Notes under the pieces: generated by a model | What the model saw: only the letters and a program-made list of their open reading frames with translations | What the model was told of the DNA's origin: nothing | Database searches by the model: none | Program-made: the position numbers and the translations under genes | In this document: piece by piece, positions 1-10,200 of the stretch | Numbering within the stretch: position 1 is the stretch's first letter | How the letters are laid out: every line of letters starts with the position of its first letter | Assembly: GCF_000208865.1 (NCBI RefSeq) | Contig: NC_018385.1 | Coordinates: 744,001-808,000 of the forward strand | Direction: 5' to 3' | Source of the DNA: Neospora caninum Liverpool | Taxonomy: Eukaryota; Apicomplexa; Conoidasida; Eucoccidiorida; Sarcocystidae | DNA length: 64,000 nucleotides

Positions 1-1142
1 CCTCTCACTCGACGCCCCCTAAGAAAAGTGACAAAAACGCCGCGCGATCACAAGCGGCGCAACGCATGCGAAAACGGGGGAAAAGAATGCTAGGAGACGT
101 CCGACTCCCCTGCAACCGACATTCTGAAATTGCTGGGTACCTTTCTCGTAGTGGGGCAAAACAACGCTTAAACTCACCCACAAGAGGCTCTTCCAAGGAA
201 AACCCTGGAGCCGTCCCAAGAGCGAGCGGGCGGGACCGCGCACGTCGCTCCGCGGCGCAAACCGACGCGCGGAGACGCCGCCGGCACTTGGTGTGTCGCC
301 ACGAATGCTCCGCGGCTTCAATGCGTCTTCCTTCTCGAGAGAAACCTGTAGCTACGCTGTGCATTGGAAAGTCTCAGGCACTAGAGCGCCTGTCGGCAAG
401 CGAAGACGCGGAAGTTCGGGGGGATTCCCACCACATGGCGAATCGCCCCGAACTTTTTTAGGCGGCGAAAAGCACACGCGGGAAAACTCCCGCGTCGACA
501 TGCGAGTTCAGACTGGCAACAGCTGTGCCCCGGCGGAAAGGGAGCCCGCGAGAATGTACACTGGATTTCGTGTGCTGAGCCTTGTTCCAAAAGTCGATTC
601 CTGACTACACGTATCAGTGTTCACGCAGCGAGAAGCACCGCTATAGGCACAGAGACGAAAACGTTTATATATAAATATATATAAATATATATAAATATAT
701 ATAAATATATATATATATATATAAATATATGTATATATATATATATGCATATATGTATATATATAAATAAACAGGTAGGATCTCCGATTGTGAACCGCAG
801 TGTCCTACACAAGACGTGGGACTACCGGTACGGCCAGTCGGGTTTTCAGTGCGAATCCAGCAGCGGTACGAGAGCGGGTATACGGGGCAGCGGTTGTGTC
901 GAACCCAGTAAAAAAAGGCAGGCTTTGCGCGCCTCGCGGCGTTGTCAGTTCTCTCGAAGAAACTTTGGACCGCGTGGGAAACGCACGGAACGGAGACGTA
1001 CCAGCTAGAGAGACATCCGTCGGGGTGAGGCTCGACCCCGAAACAGCGCGTGCTGACTGGCTCCGAAAACCTCGAAAGCGCTTGGACAGGGGAGCAAGCA
1101 AAAGCGGTTGTAGGCTTCTGTGCAAAAACAGACCGGACTTCT
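1..1142. other. Intergenic / probable 3' UTR with AT microsatellite
   Basis: No reading frame here has a recognisable product. The short open frames are arginine-rich chance frames of GC-rich DNA. The stretch probably holds the 3' UTR of the minus-strand gene ending at 1143. The only clear structure is the (TA)n/TATAAA microsatellite at about 664-771. Confidence 0.5.
664..771. repeat. AT-rich microsatellite (TA/TATAAA units)
   Basis: About 108 bases consist almost only of alternating T and A, with a recurring ATATAAAT unit on the left and purer (TA)n on the right. Simple repeats of this kind recur in introns and intergenic DNA across the first half of the window. Confidence 0.9.
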
Positions 1143-2681
1143 CTAAATGGACTTGTCTTTCGATTTCTGGGGCAGACCGGAATCTCGGAAGAGAACCGGC
1201 TTACCTTGTATCCACGCTAGAGCCAGTGCCGCAAGCACGAGCGCGACGAGAACGGATTCAACAAGAGTAAAGACGACAGGCGCCACGCCGCAGGGATACT
1301 CGAGAAACACCAAATTGAAAAGGAACGGAAGACGCAAGTGCCGTGGGTCAAACGATCGCCCTCGCGTGGCAGCGCACACTTCGACAAGGAAACCTGCGAA
1401 AGAATCTGTTGTTTCTGCCGGCATGCGAGGCGTCGAGTCCTCGCCGCCAGCGAGAGAAGAGCTCCGAGCCTCGCCGGTCTGGCTGAGAGAAGACGGCGAG
1501 AAAAAGAACGGAACCAAAGGGGTTGTCGGTGCCGCTGCGTTGAACAATCGCCCGCCGGCGTCCGTGGTGAACGTCCAGGGGAGAACCGCGTCGATGGCGG
1601 CAGCGTAGGCGCTTTGAAAACGCCCGGCGAGACTCCCGACGAGTTCTGGCCACTGAAAAGACGTCGGCTTATGCGTAGAGGAAGGCACACGGTTTCGGGT
1701 CTCAGGATCGGTCTGTCTAGGGATAAAGGCCGCATCTGGAGCAGCTAGGAACGGCGCGCACTCGGTGCCAAGCCACGCGACGAGTTCCCGTTTCTGTGAG
1801 GCTGATAAATCCCGACCGGTCTCTTCGCCTGTCGCTTCAGCTTCATCTCGTCCATGTGCGCCGCCGCAGTCTCCCTCCTCGAGTTCCTCTGCGCACCTGT
1901 TCAGCATCTCGGCGCGCGCCGCCTCCGCCGCAGCTCTACAAATCTCCGCTTTGCCGTAAACCCGCACGTGCAGGTCGTCGACGGGGGCGGAGCCGAGATG
2001 GGATTCCTTGAACCCGTACCGCGCGTTGGGGGAGAGGAAGAAGGAATGGAGAGGAAGCAGAACACAGCCTGCGGGACGCAAAGGCAGGTTGTACAGTTGG
2101 ACGTCGGGAACCAGAGGCGGAAGGGGAGACAGGAGTGTCCAGAGATACGACGAAACGGACGAGGAGAGGAGAAACGAGCCGGCAGGAGCGTCCGACGCAC
2201 CGACAGATAGCCTCGGGTCTCTTCTCGAGAACAGAAACAGATGCCTCAGCGGGCCGCGCGACGCGTGCAACCGCCTGTCTCCTCGAGGACGTTCGTCTCC
2301 GACATTCTGCGGCATCACCCAAAAGGGAATGCGCAGAACATCCGCGGAGTTTGCATCCTCAACGGCACCGCCTGAGCGGGCTATCCTTTCCGTCTCGCCG
2401 GCGAACTGCCGACAACCCGAGCCACGCTGTTTGTCTGGAAAAAGCTCGGCGTCGAGAGCCTCTTCTCCAGCTCTACACAGAGCGTCGGTAGACTCCGCGA
2501 GTGCGTAAAAAAAGGGGAAGTTGGCCGCGGAGGCGGAACGGGCTGAGACCCGCCGCCTCGTCGCTCGCGCGTTCGGCGGCGCCCCAGAGTTCTCGCCCCA
2601 GCATCCCAGGAGAGCCGTCGAGACCAAGGCGAACCAGACGAGCGGACACGGGGACCGTCGGCACCGGAGAAACTGCCGCAT
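1143..2681 (-). CDS. Secreted type I membrane protein, 512 aa, faintly PIG-X-like
   Basis: This is a single open frame of 512 codons; the chosen ATG at 2681 is the first in frame and starts a hydrophobic signal peptide (residues 1 to about 26, ending near LLGCWG). The lumenal region is variable and acidic in the middle. One hydrophobic span lies near the C-terminus (about residues 465-490, within VLVALVLAALALAWI), followed by a short basic tail. The topology, a LLPLHSFFLSP stretch around residue 215, and a P-x-G motif just before the membrane span recall PIG-X/PBN1, the ER partner of GPI mannosyltransferase I. That is an inference from weak motifs; the safe call is a hypothetical secretory-pathway membrane protein. 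It is divergent from the large gene starting at 4227. Confidence 0.6.
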   Translation of the reverse strand: MRQFLRCRRSPCPLVWFALVSTALLGCWGENSGAPPNARATRRRVSARSASAANFPFFYALAESTDALCRAGEEALDAELFPDKQRGSGCRQFAGETERIARSGGAVEDANSADVLRIPFWVMPQNVGDERPRGDRRLHASRGPLRHLFLFSRRDPRLSVGASDAPAGSFLLSSSVSSYLWTLLSPLPPLVPDVQLYNLPLRPAGCVLLPLHSFFLSPNARYGFKESHLGSAPVDDLHVRVYGKAEICRAAAEAARAEMLNRCAEELEEGDCGGAHGRDEAEATGEETGRDLSASQKRELVAWLGTECAPFLAAPDAAFIPRQTDPETRNRVPSSTHKPTSFQWPELVGSLAGRFQSAYAAAIDAVLPWTFTTDAGGRLFNAAAPTTPLVPFFFSPSSLSQTGEARSSSLAGGEDSTPRMPAETTDSFAGFLVEVCAATRGRSFDPRHLRLPFLFNLVFLEYPCGVAPVVFTLVESVLVALVLAALALAWIQGKPVLFRDSGLPQKSKDKSI

Positions 2682-2909
2682 GTTTCGCAGGGATGCGCCG
2701 GAAAGGCGGGAAAAGGCGGAGAGAACCTGCGCCGCGAGGAAACGGGGGAACCGCCGGCGACACGGAAGGACAGAAATGCGCTCTGGCCATGCTTCTGTCC
2801 TTCGATCGAGTCGGCAGCGCCGAGAGTCCGCAACAGAGAGCGAGCGGCGCGACAGGTGCGAGACTGGAAAAGAAATCCAACCTCGAGGCAGCCGCGCCGC
2901 CGATGCGCA

Positions 2910-2911
<2 letters not shown>

Positions 2912-2945
<34 letters not shown>
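2912..2945. repeat. (GT)17 microsatellite
   Basis: An uninterrupted GT dinucleotide run of about 34 bases lies 230 bp upstream of the minus-strand start codon at 2681, inside the shared divergent promoter region. Confidence 0.95.
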
Positions 2946-2946
<1 letters not shown>

Positions 2947-3647
2947 GTTCAGTTTGAGTTACACAGTTTTCTGGATCGCGGAGACCAGGTGGGAACATCC
3001 TCGGAGAAACCGAGCAGAGAGACGAGAAGATCACGCAGACCAGCGAAGAAGGGAGACTGGACGAAGCCAAGCGGTGGCTGAAAAGTGAAAAAATCCTGGA
3101 CTCAGCGGATCAGGCGAGACCCGACAGGCGGAGGGTTGGTGCCCGGAGACAAAACGGGAGAAAAGTCGAGTCACCGAGGTCCGGCAGGAGCAGAGCGCAG
3201 AGCCGACACTGAGCGCGCAAAAAGAGATACCTGGGTCTGTGCACGAGCGTTTCTTTTTGTTGGACTTTGTGTGTGCAAAAGCACCTGTGGAAACGCGACA
3301 TGCGCACATCCGTTTACTTTCTGGAGCACAGTGTCTATCTCTGCGTCGGCGGGGGAGGAGAGCGCAGGGGAGCCCGCGCGTTGAGCAGCGTGATGGAAAA
3401 AACCGCCATTGCATGCATTGGCACTCGATCGCGAAGACGGTGTGTGGAGCTGGCCCTTCTTCCCGAATCCTTTCTTCTTTACGTAGAAACAGGCCGTGCG
3501 AAAACGCGGCGTCTTCTCCCGGGCTGGACTGCGCTGTACGGACACTTGAACAGGGGAGCGAGGAAAACTTGGAAGACTGTGGAGCAGCAACTTTTTTCTC
3601 GACTTTTTTCGAAGCAAAACTGTTCCGACCGGTTTCTGTTCTCGGGT

Positions 3648-3662
3648 GGGGGGGGGGGGGGG
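3648..3662 (+). repeat. Poly-G tract (15 G) in presumed leader
   Basis: A homopolymer of 15 G follows CGGGT in the presumed 5' leader of the large plus-strand gene. It could form a quadruplex on the RNA or DNA and is also a likely site of length variation or sequencing error. Confidence 0.85.
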
Positions 3663-4226
3663 CGAGGACCCTGCCACTTTCTGTCGGAGTTTGCTCCCCA
3701 GCTGAAGCTCTGGACGTGTTCTTCGTGTGGTTCGTGGTTCTGTGTCATACCGTCGTACTTTCCGTTGGTTTTCGAGTCGAGTGATCTTTTTCAGTCCGCG
3801 TTTCTTCGCAAGTCTTGTTGCCTCGCCCGTGTGCAGGCTGCGAAGCCGAGTTGGCGACACTCCGGGAGTCTCCCCGCTGGGCGACCGTGGGGGGTGCGGC
3901 AAGCACTGTCTACGGCCTGTCGACGCTTTCAAAGCAAATTCCCTCTTTTTTCAGCATCTCTGCCGTCTCCACATGCTCGCGCTCGCCTCCACACTCCGAC
4001 GAGAGCTGCCTGGCTCCGCTCGCCCTACCCCGCTTCGTTCGCCTCCCGCGGAGCGTGTGAAAAGCCGAGTCTCAGTCCCACGTCCCTCTCACCCTCCTCC
4101 CCCTTCTTCCCGTCCGCGGCTCTCGGTCGCCCACCACTCTCACTCGGAAACTGTCTTCGCGCTCCTCGTCCCTCAGCCCTCCTCCGCCGATTCGCCGCGC
4201 AGGCGCTCTCGTCCGAGCCGCCTGCC

Positions 4227-7200
4227 ATGGCGATGCCAGGCAGCGCCTCCGGTCAGAGCTCCACAGCTGCGTCGACACCGCACCGTGTCCCCTCCTCGCC
4301 GGTGCCGCCGGGGTGCGCTGGCTGGGACGGCCCGTGGACTCCCTCGTGCGCGCCTTACCCCGCAGCGTGTCTCGGGCCGTCGACGGACGCTCCGCTTGCA
4401 GCTCTGGCGTCGTCGCTGAGGGCGGCGCAAGATGAGCGAGACGCGGCGGCGCGCAAGGCCTGCGCGGCGTCCTGGGGCGAGGCGGGTCAGGCGCCTGCTC
4501 AGCTCGAGGCGGAAACCGACACGCGAGCGCAGGAGGCGAGAGACACCCTTGGCACGTTGTCGCCCCACCTCGGCGCCCAGCACGGAGACAGCCAAAATAC
4601 GAAGACGGATCTCGACTGGGAGAAGATGCTCCTCTTCCTGTCGCGTGCCACGCCCGAGAAAAAGCGAGGCCGCGTCTCTCGAGGCCCAAAGGACCCGGAA
4701 GAAGGACAGCGCAGGGAACAAATCAAACGCGGGAGGAAACTGAGGTCGGCCCCTGCACGCGGCGAGGCCGAGACGAGAAACCACTTGGAGCCTGGAGTGA
4801 GCGACGGGGCTGCGGCCTGTGCTCCCCTGGGTTCTCTCGAGCCTGCGCCGACTTGCCTCCGTCCCGGAGCTGTGTCTGCGCGGGAGCTACTGCCGCTCCA
4901 GGGGTCGGCCGTCGAAGGGAAGGACGAGACAGGCAGAGCACCTTCCGGCCGCTCCCAGCGCACTGCCGTGAAGACGGGAGCAAGATCTCGAGGCGGGAGA
5001 AGCGGGGAAGACAGATCCACCTCTTTACTGCCGTCTCCCCCCCTTTCGTCGCTTTCTCCTCACGTTCCTGGCCTCCAGCTCGGTCGCCCCGTGTCTGCGC
5101 GCGCTCCAAAACCGGCAGTTTCGCCTTCATTCGCCCAGTCGTCGACGTGTGCGCCCTGCGAAAGCGCGAGGCCTGCTGTCTCGTCACCTGCGACGCGTGA
5201 CACGCAGTGGACGCACACCCGAGAGCGCCAAGCGAGCTGCGAAGGGGACGCCGCCGTCTGGCCGTCTTCCGTGCTCGCGTTCTCTGCGAGAAGCCAGCAC
5301 CAGCCTGGATGCGGAGGAAAAGGCCAAGACGGCTGGACAGAAAGCGTCCCTGAGGGCACCGCTCGCGCGTGCGCGCCAGCGGCAGTCTCGGGTGGAGATA
5401 CACCCCAGGTCGGACCCCGGGTGGCCTCCCGAGGCAGAGGGCGAGGCCGGAAGCAACAGAGTCGCGGGAGATCGGGGAAAAAAGGCGAGACAGCCGAGCA
5501 GGGACGACAGACGGAAGGTCGGAGGGGACGCGGAAGAGAGGGCGCGCCGCAGGCGGCGGTCGTGCGCAACGGCGAGTGGCCGAAGCAAGTCGAGGAGACT
5601 TCAGGTGGACGTACACCTCGTGAGCGGCCGTGCACAGGTCTCCCAGCCACAGACAGACCTTCGGGAGCGACGCCGTCCGCGGGCGAACCAGCGAATGCGG
5701 GCCAGGAGTTGGAAGACTCGCTGGCTGAGTTGTTCGTTGCTCCAGGTGAACCCGAGACGAAAGGGGACGGAAACGATGGAGGCGAAGACGGAGAAGGGAA
5801 CGTCGCCGGCGGGCTCCTCGACGACAGCGTCTGGTTCTCGGAGACCGAGGCAGAAGGCGCGAAGCGAGACGGCTGCGACGAAAACGATCAGGGACAGCGC
5901 GACGCCAAGACAAGTCAGATCGACGTCGACGATACCCTCCGCATTCTCTTCCCAGACGATGCTCTGGAGGACTCGTCTTTCTCGGGTGACGCTCTTCCGT
6001 GTTCGCCTGGTCTGCCCACTGCATGCGAAGACAGCGTGGACGGGAACGGGGAAGCCCAGCACACCCTGGTCGTCGAGGACCAACGCCTCGAGGTCTCCCT
6101 GTCACCTGCAGAGGGCGTCGCTTCCGCAGAAGAAAGAGGATCCTTTTGTTCTTTCGAAGCTCCTCCGGAGGAGGTCGGGGGTTCGTCGATAAGCAGAACG
6201 GAGGACGCAGACGCAGTCGCGAAGGCGACAGACACACAGCTTTCGGGTCAACCTGCCTCGCGCCCGGTCGTCTCGTCTCCACCTCTTTATCGGGCTTCCT
6301 CTTGCGCTCCCTCTTGCGTCGCTGCCGCGCCGTCCGACTCTCAGTTTCCTTTCTCAGTGCCTCCATCCGAGTCTTCTTCGTTTGCACCCTCTTTCATGTC
6401 TGCTGTTGCGCCGCCCGCGCCTAAGTCGTCTTCCTCGTCTTCTTCGTCTTCCGATTCTTTTTCTGGCGTCGCTTCCTCGTCTGCCTCTTCCTGTGGCGTT
6501 CGTTGCGCTTCGTGCGATTCTTTGCGGCGCGAATTGCTTGCGGTTCGCTTGCGGGGATTCCGAGAATGGGCGGAAAAGTACAAAACTTTGGAGGTTGCGA
6601 TCGAAGAGAAGATCGGCCTGATTCACCAGTTGGAGAGGCGTGAGGAAGAGATGGCCGCGAGCCTGGAGGAAGAGAAGGCGCTGCATGCAGAGGAGCGAGA
6701 GAGGCGGCAGCGGAGCGAGGAAACCGCGGCGTCTCTGCGCGCCTGTCTCCGGGAACTCGAGGAAGAGAGGGAGAGGCGGCGAGAAGACGAGGCAGAACTC
6801 CACCAGCTTCTCGTGTGCACGCAGGAAGAACTCAAGAGAGAAAAAGACACAGTCAGAAGGCTCGAGAGACTCGCACAACTCGACGCCCAACACATCCAAG
6901 ATTTGACGCGGAGCCTCCGAACCGCAGCTCGTCGTGCCCGCCACGACCGAAAAGAAGACGCCCACAGAGAAGAAGACGGAGACATTGAAGAAGACGGAGA
7001 AAGTGAAGAGGAAGAAGAGGCAGAATATGAGAAAGATGCAGAGAGCGGAAGTGTGGGACGGAGTGCACGGTGGACTGGCGAAGACGACGCTTCTGGAGCG
7101 GCGGCTGGAGAAGAAAGAGGAAGCGAATTCGACGTGTTGGTGCCGCGTTCTCCACGGGAGCCAGAATCGTCTCTGCTTCCGCACGCGAGTCTGGACGAAG

Positions 7201-10200
7201 ACCTTTTTGGGGACGACCGGCGCGGGGAGAGCGAGGCAGAGCCGCCAGGGGCTGCTGCACAAGAGGCGGCGAGCGAGGTGCGAGGCGCGCGCGCACGCAC
7301 CGAGTGCATGGAGGCCGAAGACGAAGAGGCATCTGAAAAAGCGGGGGGAGACGAGGAAAACGGTTGTGGGGCAGACACAGCGACATCGAACGAGGGTGAA
7401 GAGAGGGAACCCGATTCGCTGCCAAGAGGAGAATCCGCACGGAGTCGTGGACAAGTGAACGAGAGAGAAGTCATAGGGAGCGAAGGAGAGGCGGTTGAGG
7501 CAGACCAGGAAGGAAAAGTTGACGAGTCGCTGGAATCTGTGAGCTGCGAAGGCGCAGCCGACGAGGCCGAGCGACGCGAAGGGGACACTTTGGAAGAAGG
7601 CGACGCGAAGGCAGAGACAGTCTCAGCGGTGAAGACCCACAGCGCCGGACGCGAGGAGGAGCACTGGACGGAAGGCGCCGATTGCCGCGGTGATGCAAAC
7701 CCCGCGGGAGGCGACACGCGAGGACTGTGCGGAGAAGAGGAGGATCCACGTGATAGGGACATGTGCTTTGCTGAGCCGCTGTTCGCATACGCCATTCAAA
7801 ATGCAACGACAGACGCAAACAGTCGATGCAGCACAGTGTCCCTCTCGGATTCGTCCTGCGTGCTGAACGAGGGCTTCACCACTCCTGTCGGCACGAACCT
7901 TTCGTCGCTGTCTCCTCTTGCTTCTCTCCCGTCTTGGCGCTGTGGGGCACCGGCGAAAAGCCGACACGTGCGGAAGGCGACCTTCTCTTTGCACCGCATG
8001 CAGGAGCGGCGGCGTGGCAGGCGAAAGACGCGCGTTTCGTCTCGCTCAGTTTCGCGCTCGGCGGGACAGCAGGCGGATGACGCCGCAGTCCGCGCCGCCA
8101 TCGCAGAGCAGGGCAACGCCCTCGCGAGTCTGGCGTTGTCGGGTCTCGACCGAGAGGACGGGAGAGGAGAGAGCGAGGAAGCCGCCCGCGGTGTCTGCGG
8201 CATGCCGGAGGATGTCGGGGGGTTGTCGGGCCGTTCCTGTCTCTCGGGGGGTTGGGGAAGCGGAATCTTGGCCACCTGCCGAGTTTCACACGCGATTCGC
8301 GTTCGAAAGCAAATAGCGGAAACGGTCAATCAACTCCGTCGCTCCCTGGCGCCGTCGTCTCTCTCTTCCTTGTCCCCGCTCCTTGCCGCTCTCCATGCGT
8401 CAGCGTTCATTTCCTTTCTCACCCAATTCAAATCGCCAGTCGCTTCCTCCTCTTCGTTTCCCCGCTCTGCGTCTCAGCTTTTCTCTCAGTCTCCTTTTCC
8501 TTTTCTGGTGCCTGGTCTCCCGCCTTTGCTTCTTCGGCGGCTTCGCGTGCTGGTGGGTGTGCTGCGGGAAGTCTCAACGCGCTCCGTGGCGGGCCGTCTC
8601 GCCGAGCCGCGTTCCGGTTCTCAGTTTGTTTGTGTGAAGAGACGCTGGCGAGGAGACGCAACCCTGGAACTGTCGCTGCGGCGAAAGAAGCGACGGGTGG
8701 TTCGCTCTCGCCGACGCCGTTCTTCGTGCGACCTCTTCAACGACGAGAGTTCGCCGGCATCTCGCGCGGCGGTCTCTGCGGAAGGAAGCGGGGAACGCAG
8801 AGGTCTTTCGGCTCTGCATGTCTCGCGGTCCGAGGGAACGGTCTCTTCTCCACAGACCCTCTGCCCGTCTCTTGCGCCTTCCTCGGCGGGGACTCCGTTT
8901 TCCTCGTCTCCGTGGCAGCAGGAGCTTCTGAAGACGCACTTGCGTCTTGAACGCGAGCGAGAGGGCTGGGAGGGAGACGGCCGAGAGCCGCCTCGTGCTG
9001 TTTCGGAAGAACAGAGACACGTGGAGACGCTCCGAGAGAAGAACGGCGTGGAGAGAGGCAGGAGAGGGAAGGGAGACTGTCTGTCGAGGACGGGGCAGCG
9101 AGGCAACGAGCAAAGAGAGCGACTCGGCTCCTGCCGCTCCCTGTCTTGGAAGGCAGGGAGAGACGCAAGCCAAGATGACAGGGGCGGCGAACGCACAGCG
9201 GGGAGCCCGGCTTTCTTCTTGACCGAGCACGTGGCTCTGACTGACTTCCTGCGCATCGGTTGGGCAAGGCGCCTCCCTGGGGGGGTTCATCCGCATGCGT
9301 TTCCTTCGTTCTCTGTCTCTTCTGCGCGGCTTGGAGACGCGATGGCGGAGACAAAAGAGGGCGACGGCGAAGCGGAAGCGGCGAGGTGCCGCGCCGAAAC
9401 CGAGACTGCCTTCTTGGCCTTCTGTTGGGGCTTTTGCCGCGGCGACGAAGCTGCCGAGAGCGTCTGCATCGCCGACGAAAACTCGAAAGACAACGAGACG
9501 CGGCGCGAGGGCGAATCGAGGTCTCGAGTTGCGGCGTCTTCCCAGCTTCTCGCTCACATCCGCCGTGTGCCTTCTCTCTTTGAGGCGCTTCAAGCCGTAG
9601 AGTCGAGCGGAGACAGGGAGGCCGCAGATCTTTCGGACCGAGTGCGTCTCTCCTTCCCCGTCCAAGACCCGAAACCGCCTCGCCCTTTTTTCCCGGACGT
9701 GGCGGAAGGGAAAGGAGAAGCGTTTTCTTCTCGCCTCTCAGCCTTTTGCTCTCTTGGATGGCTTGCGGGGCTGCATGGCTCTTCGGTCCGTGCATGCGTC
9801 TCTTCTGGAGCCTATGGCGTGCATGCAGCTGCCTCGCTTGTCCTCCTTCGGACGGTCGCGGCCGCGTTTCCCGGTTTCGAGGCCAGGTGCGCTCCCGTGC
9901 TGCTGCGGGCCTTCCACGAAACTCTGGAGTTTCTCTCCTGTGCGTTTGCCGAGGTCGGAAACCAACTGCTCGGCTTTGCAGCAGAGGACCGGCACGCGCG
10001 AGCGACGGATGACGCAAACAGTGGAGAAGAGGAAGAGGAGGTGCTCGCGAGGCAGGGGACGAGCGACGGTCTTCGGGCTCTGCGGGGAGTCGTTCGGCAA
10101 GGAAGAAGTCTCGCTGGCTCTCTTTTAACCTCAGCTCTGCTGTCTCACGTATTGGGCGACGGAGGAGACAGGCAAGACGGGTCTTCACGCGGAAACGACG

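Larger units (their letters stand above)
2682..4226. promoter_or_regulatory. Divergent promoter and leader region between two genes
   Basis: These ~1.5 kb separate two start codons pointing away from each other (2681 minus, 4227 plus), so both promoters and both 5' UTRs should lie here. A TG microsatellite (2912-2945) and a run of 15 G (3648-3662) are the conspicuous sequences. An open frame in phase with the plus-strand gene continues upstream to about 3267 but has no ATG with a better context than 4227 and is pyrimidine-rich like a leader. Confidence 0.5.

Noticed and set aside
4723..6387. 554-codon minus-strand open frame
   Set aside because: Same reasoning: arginine-rich shadow of the large plus-strand gene without motifs or start context.
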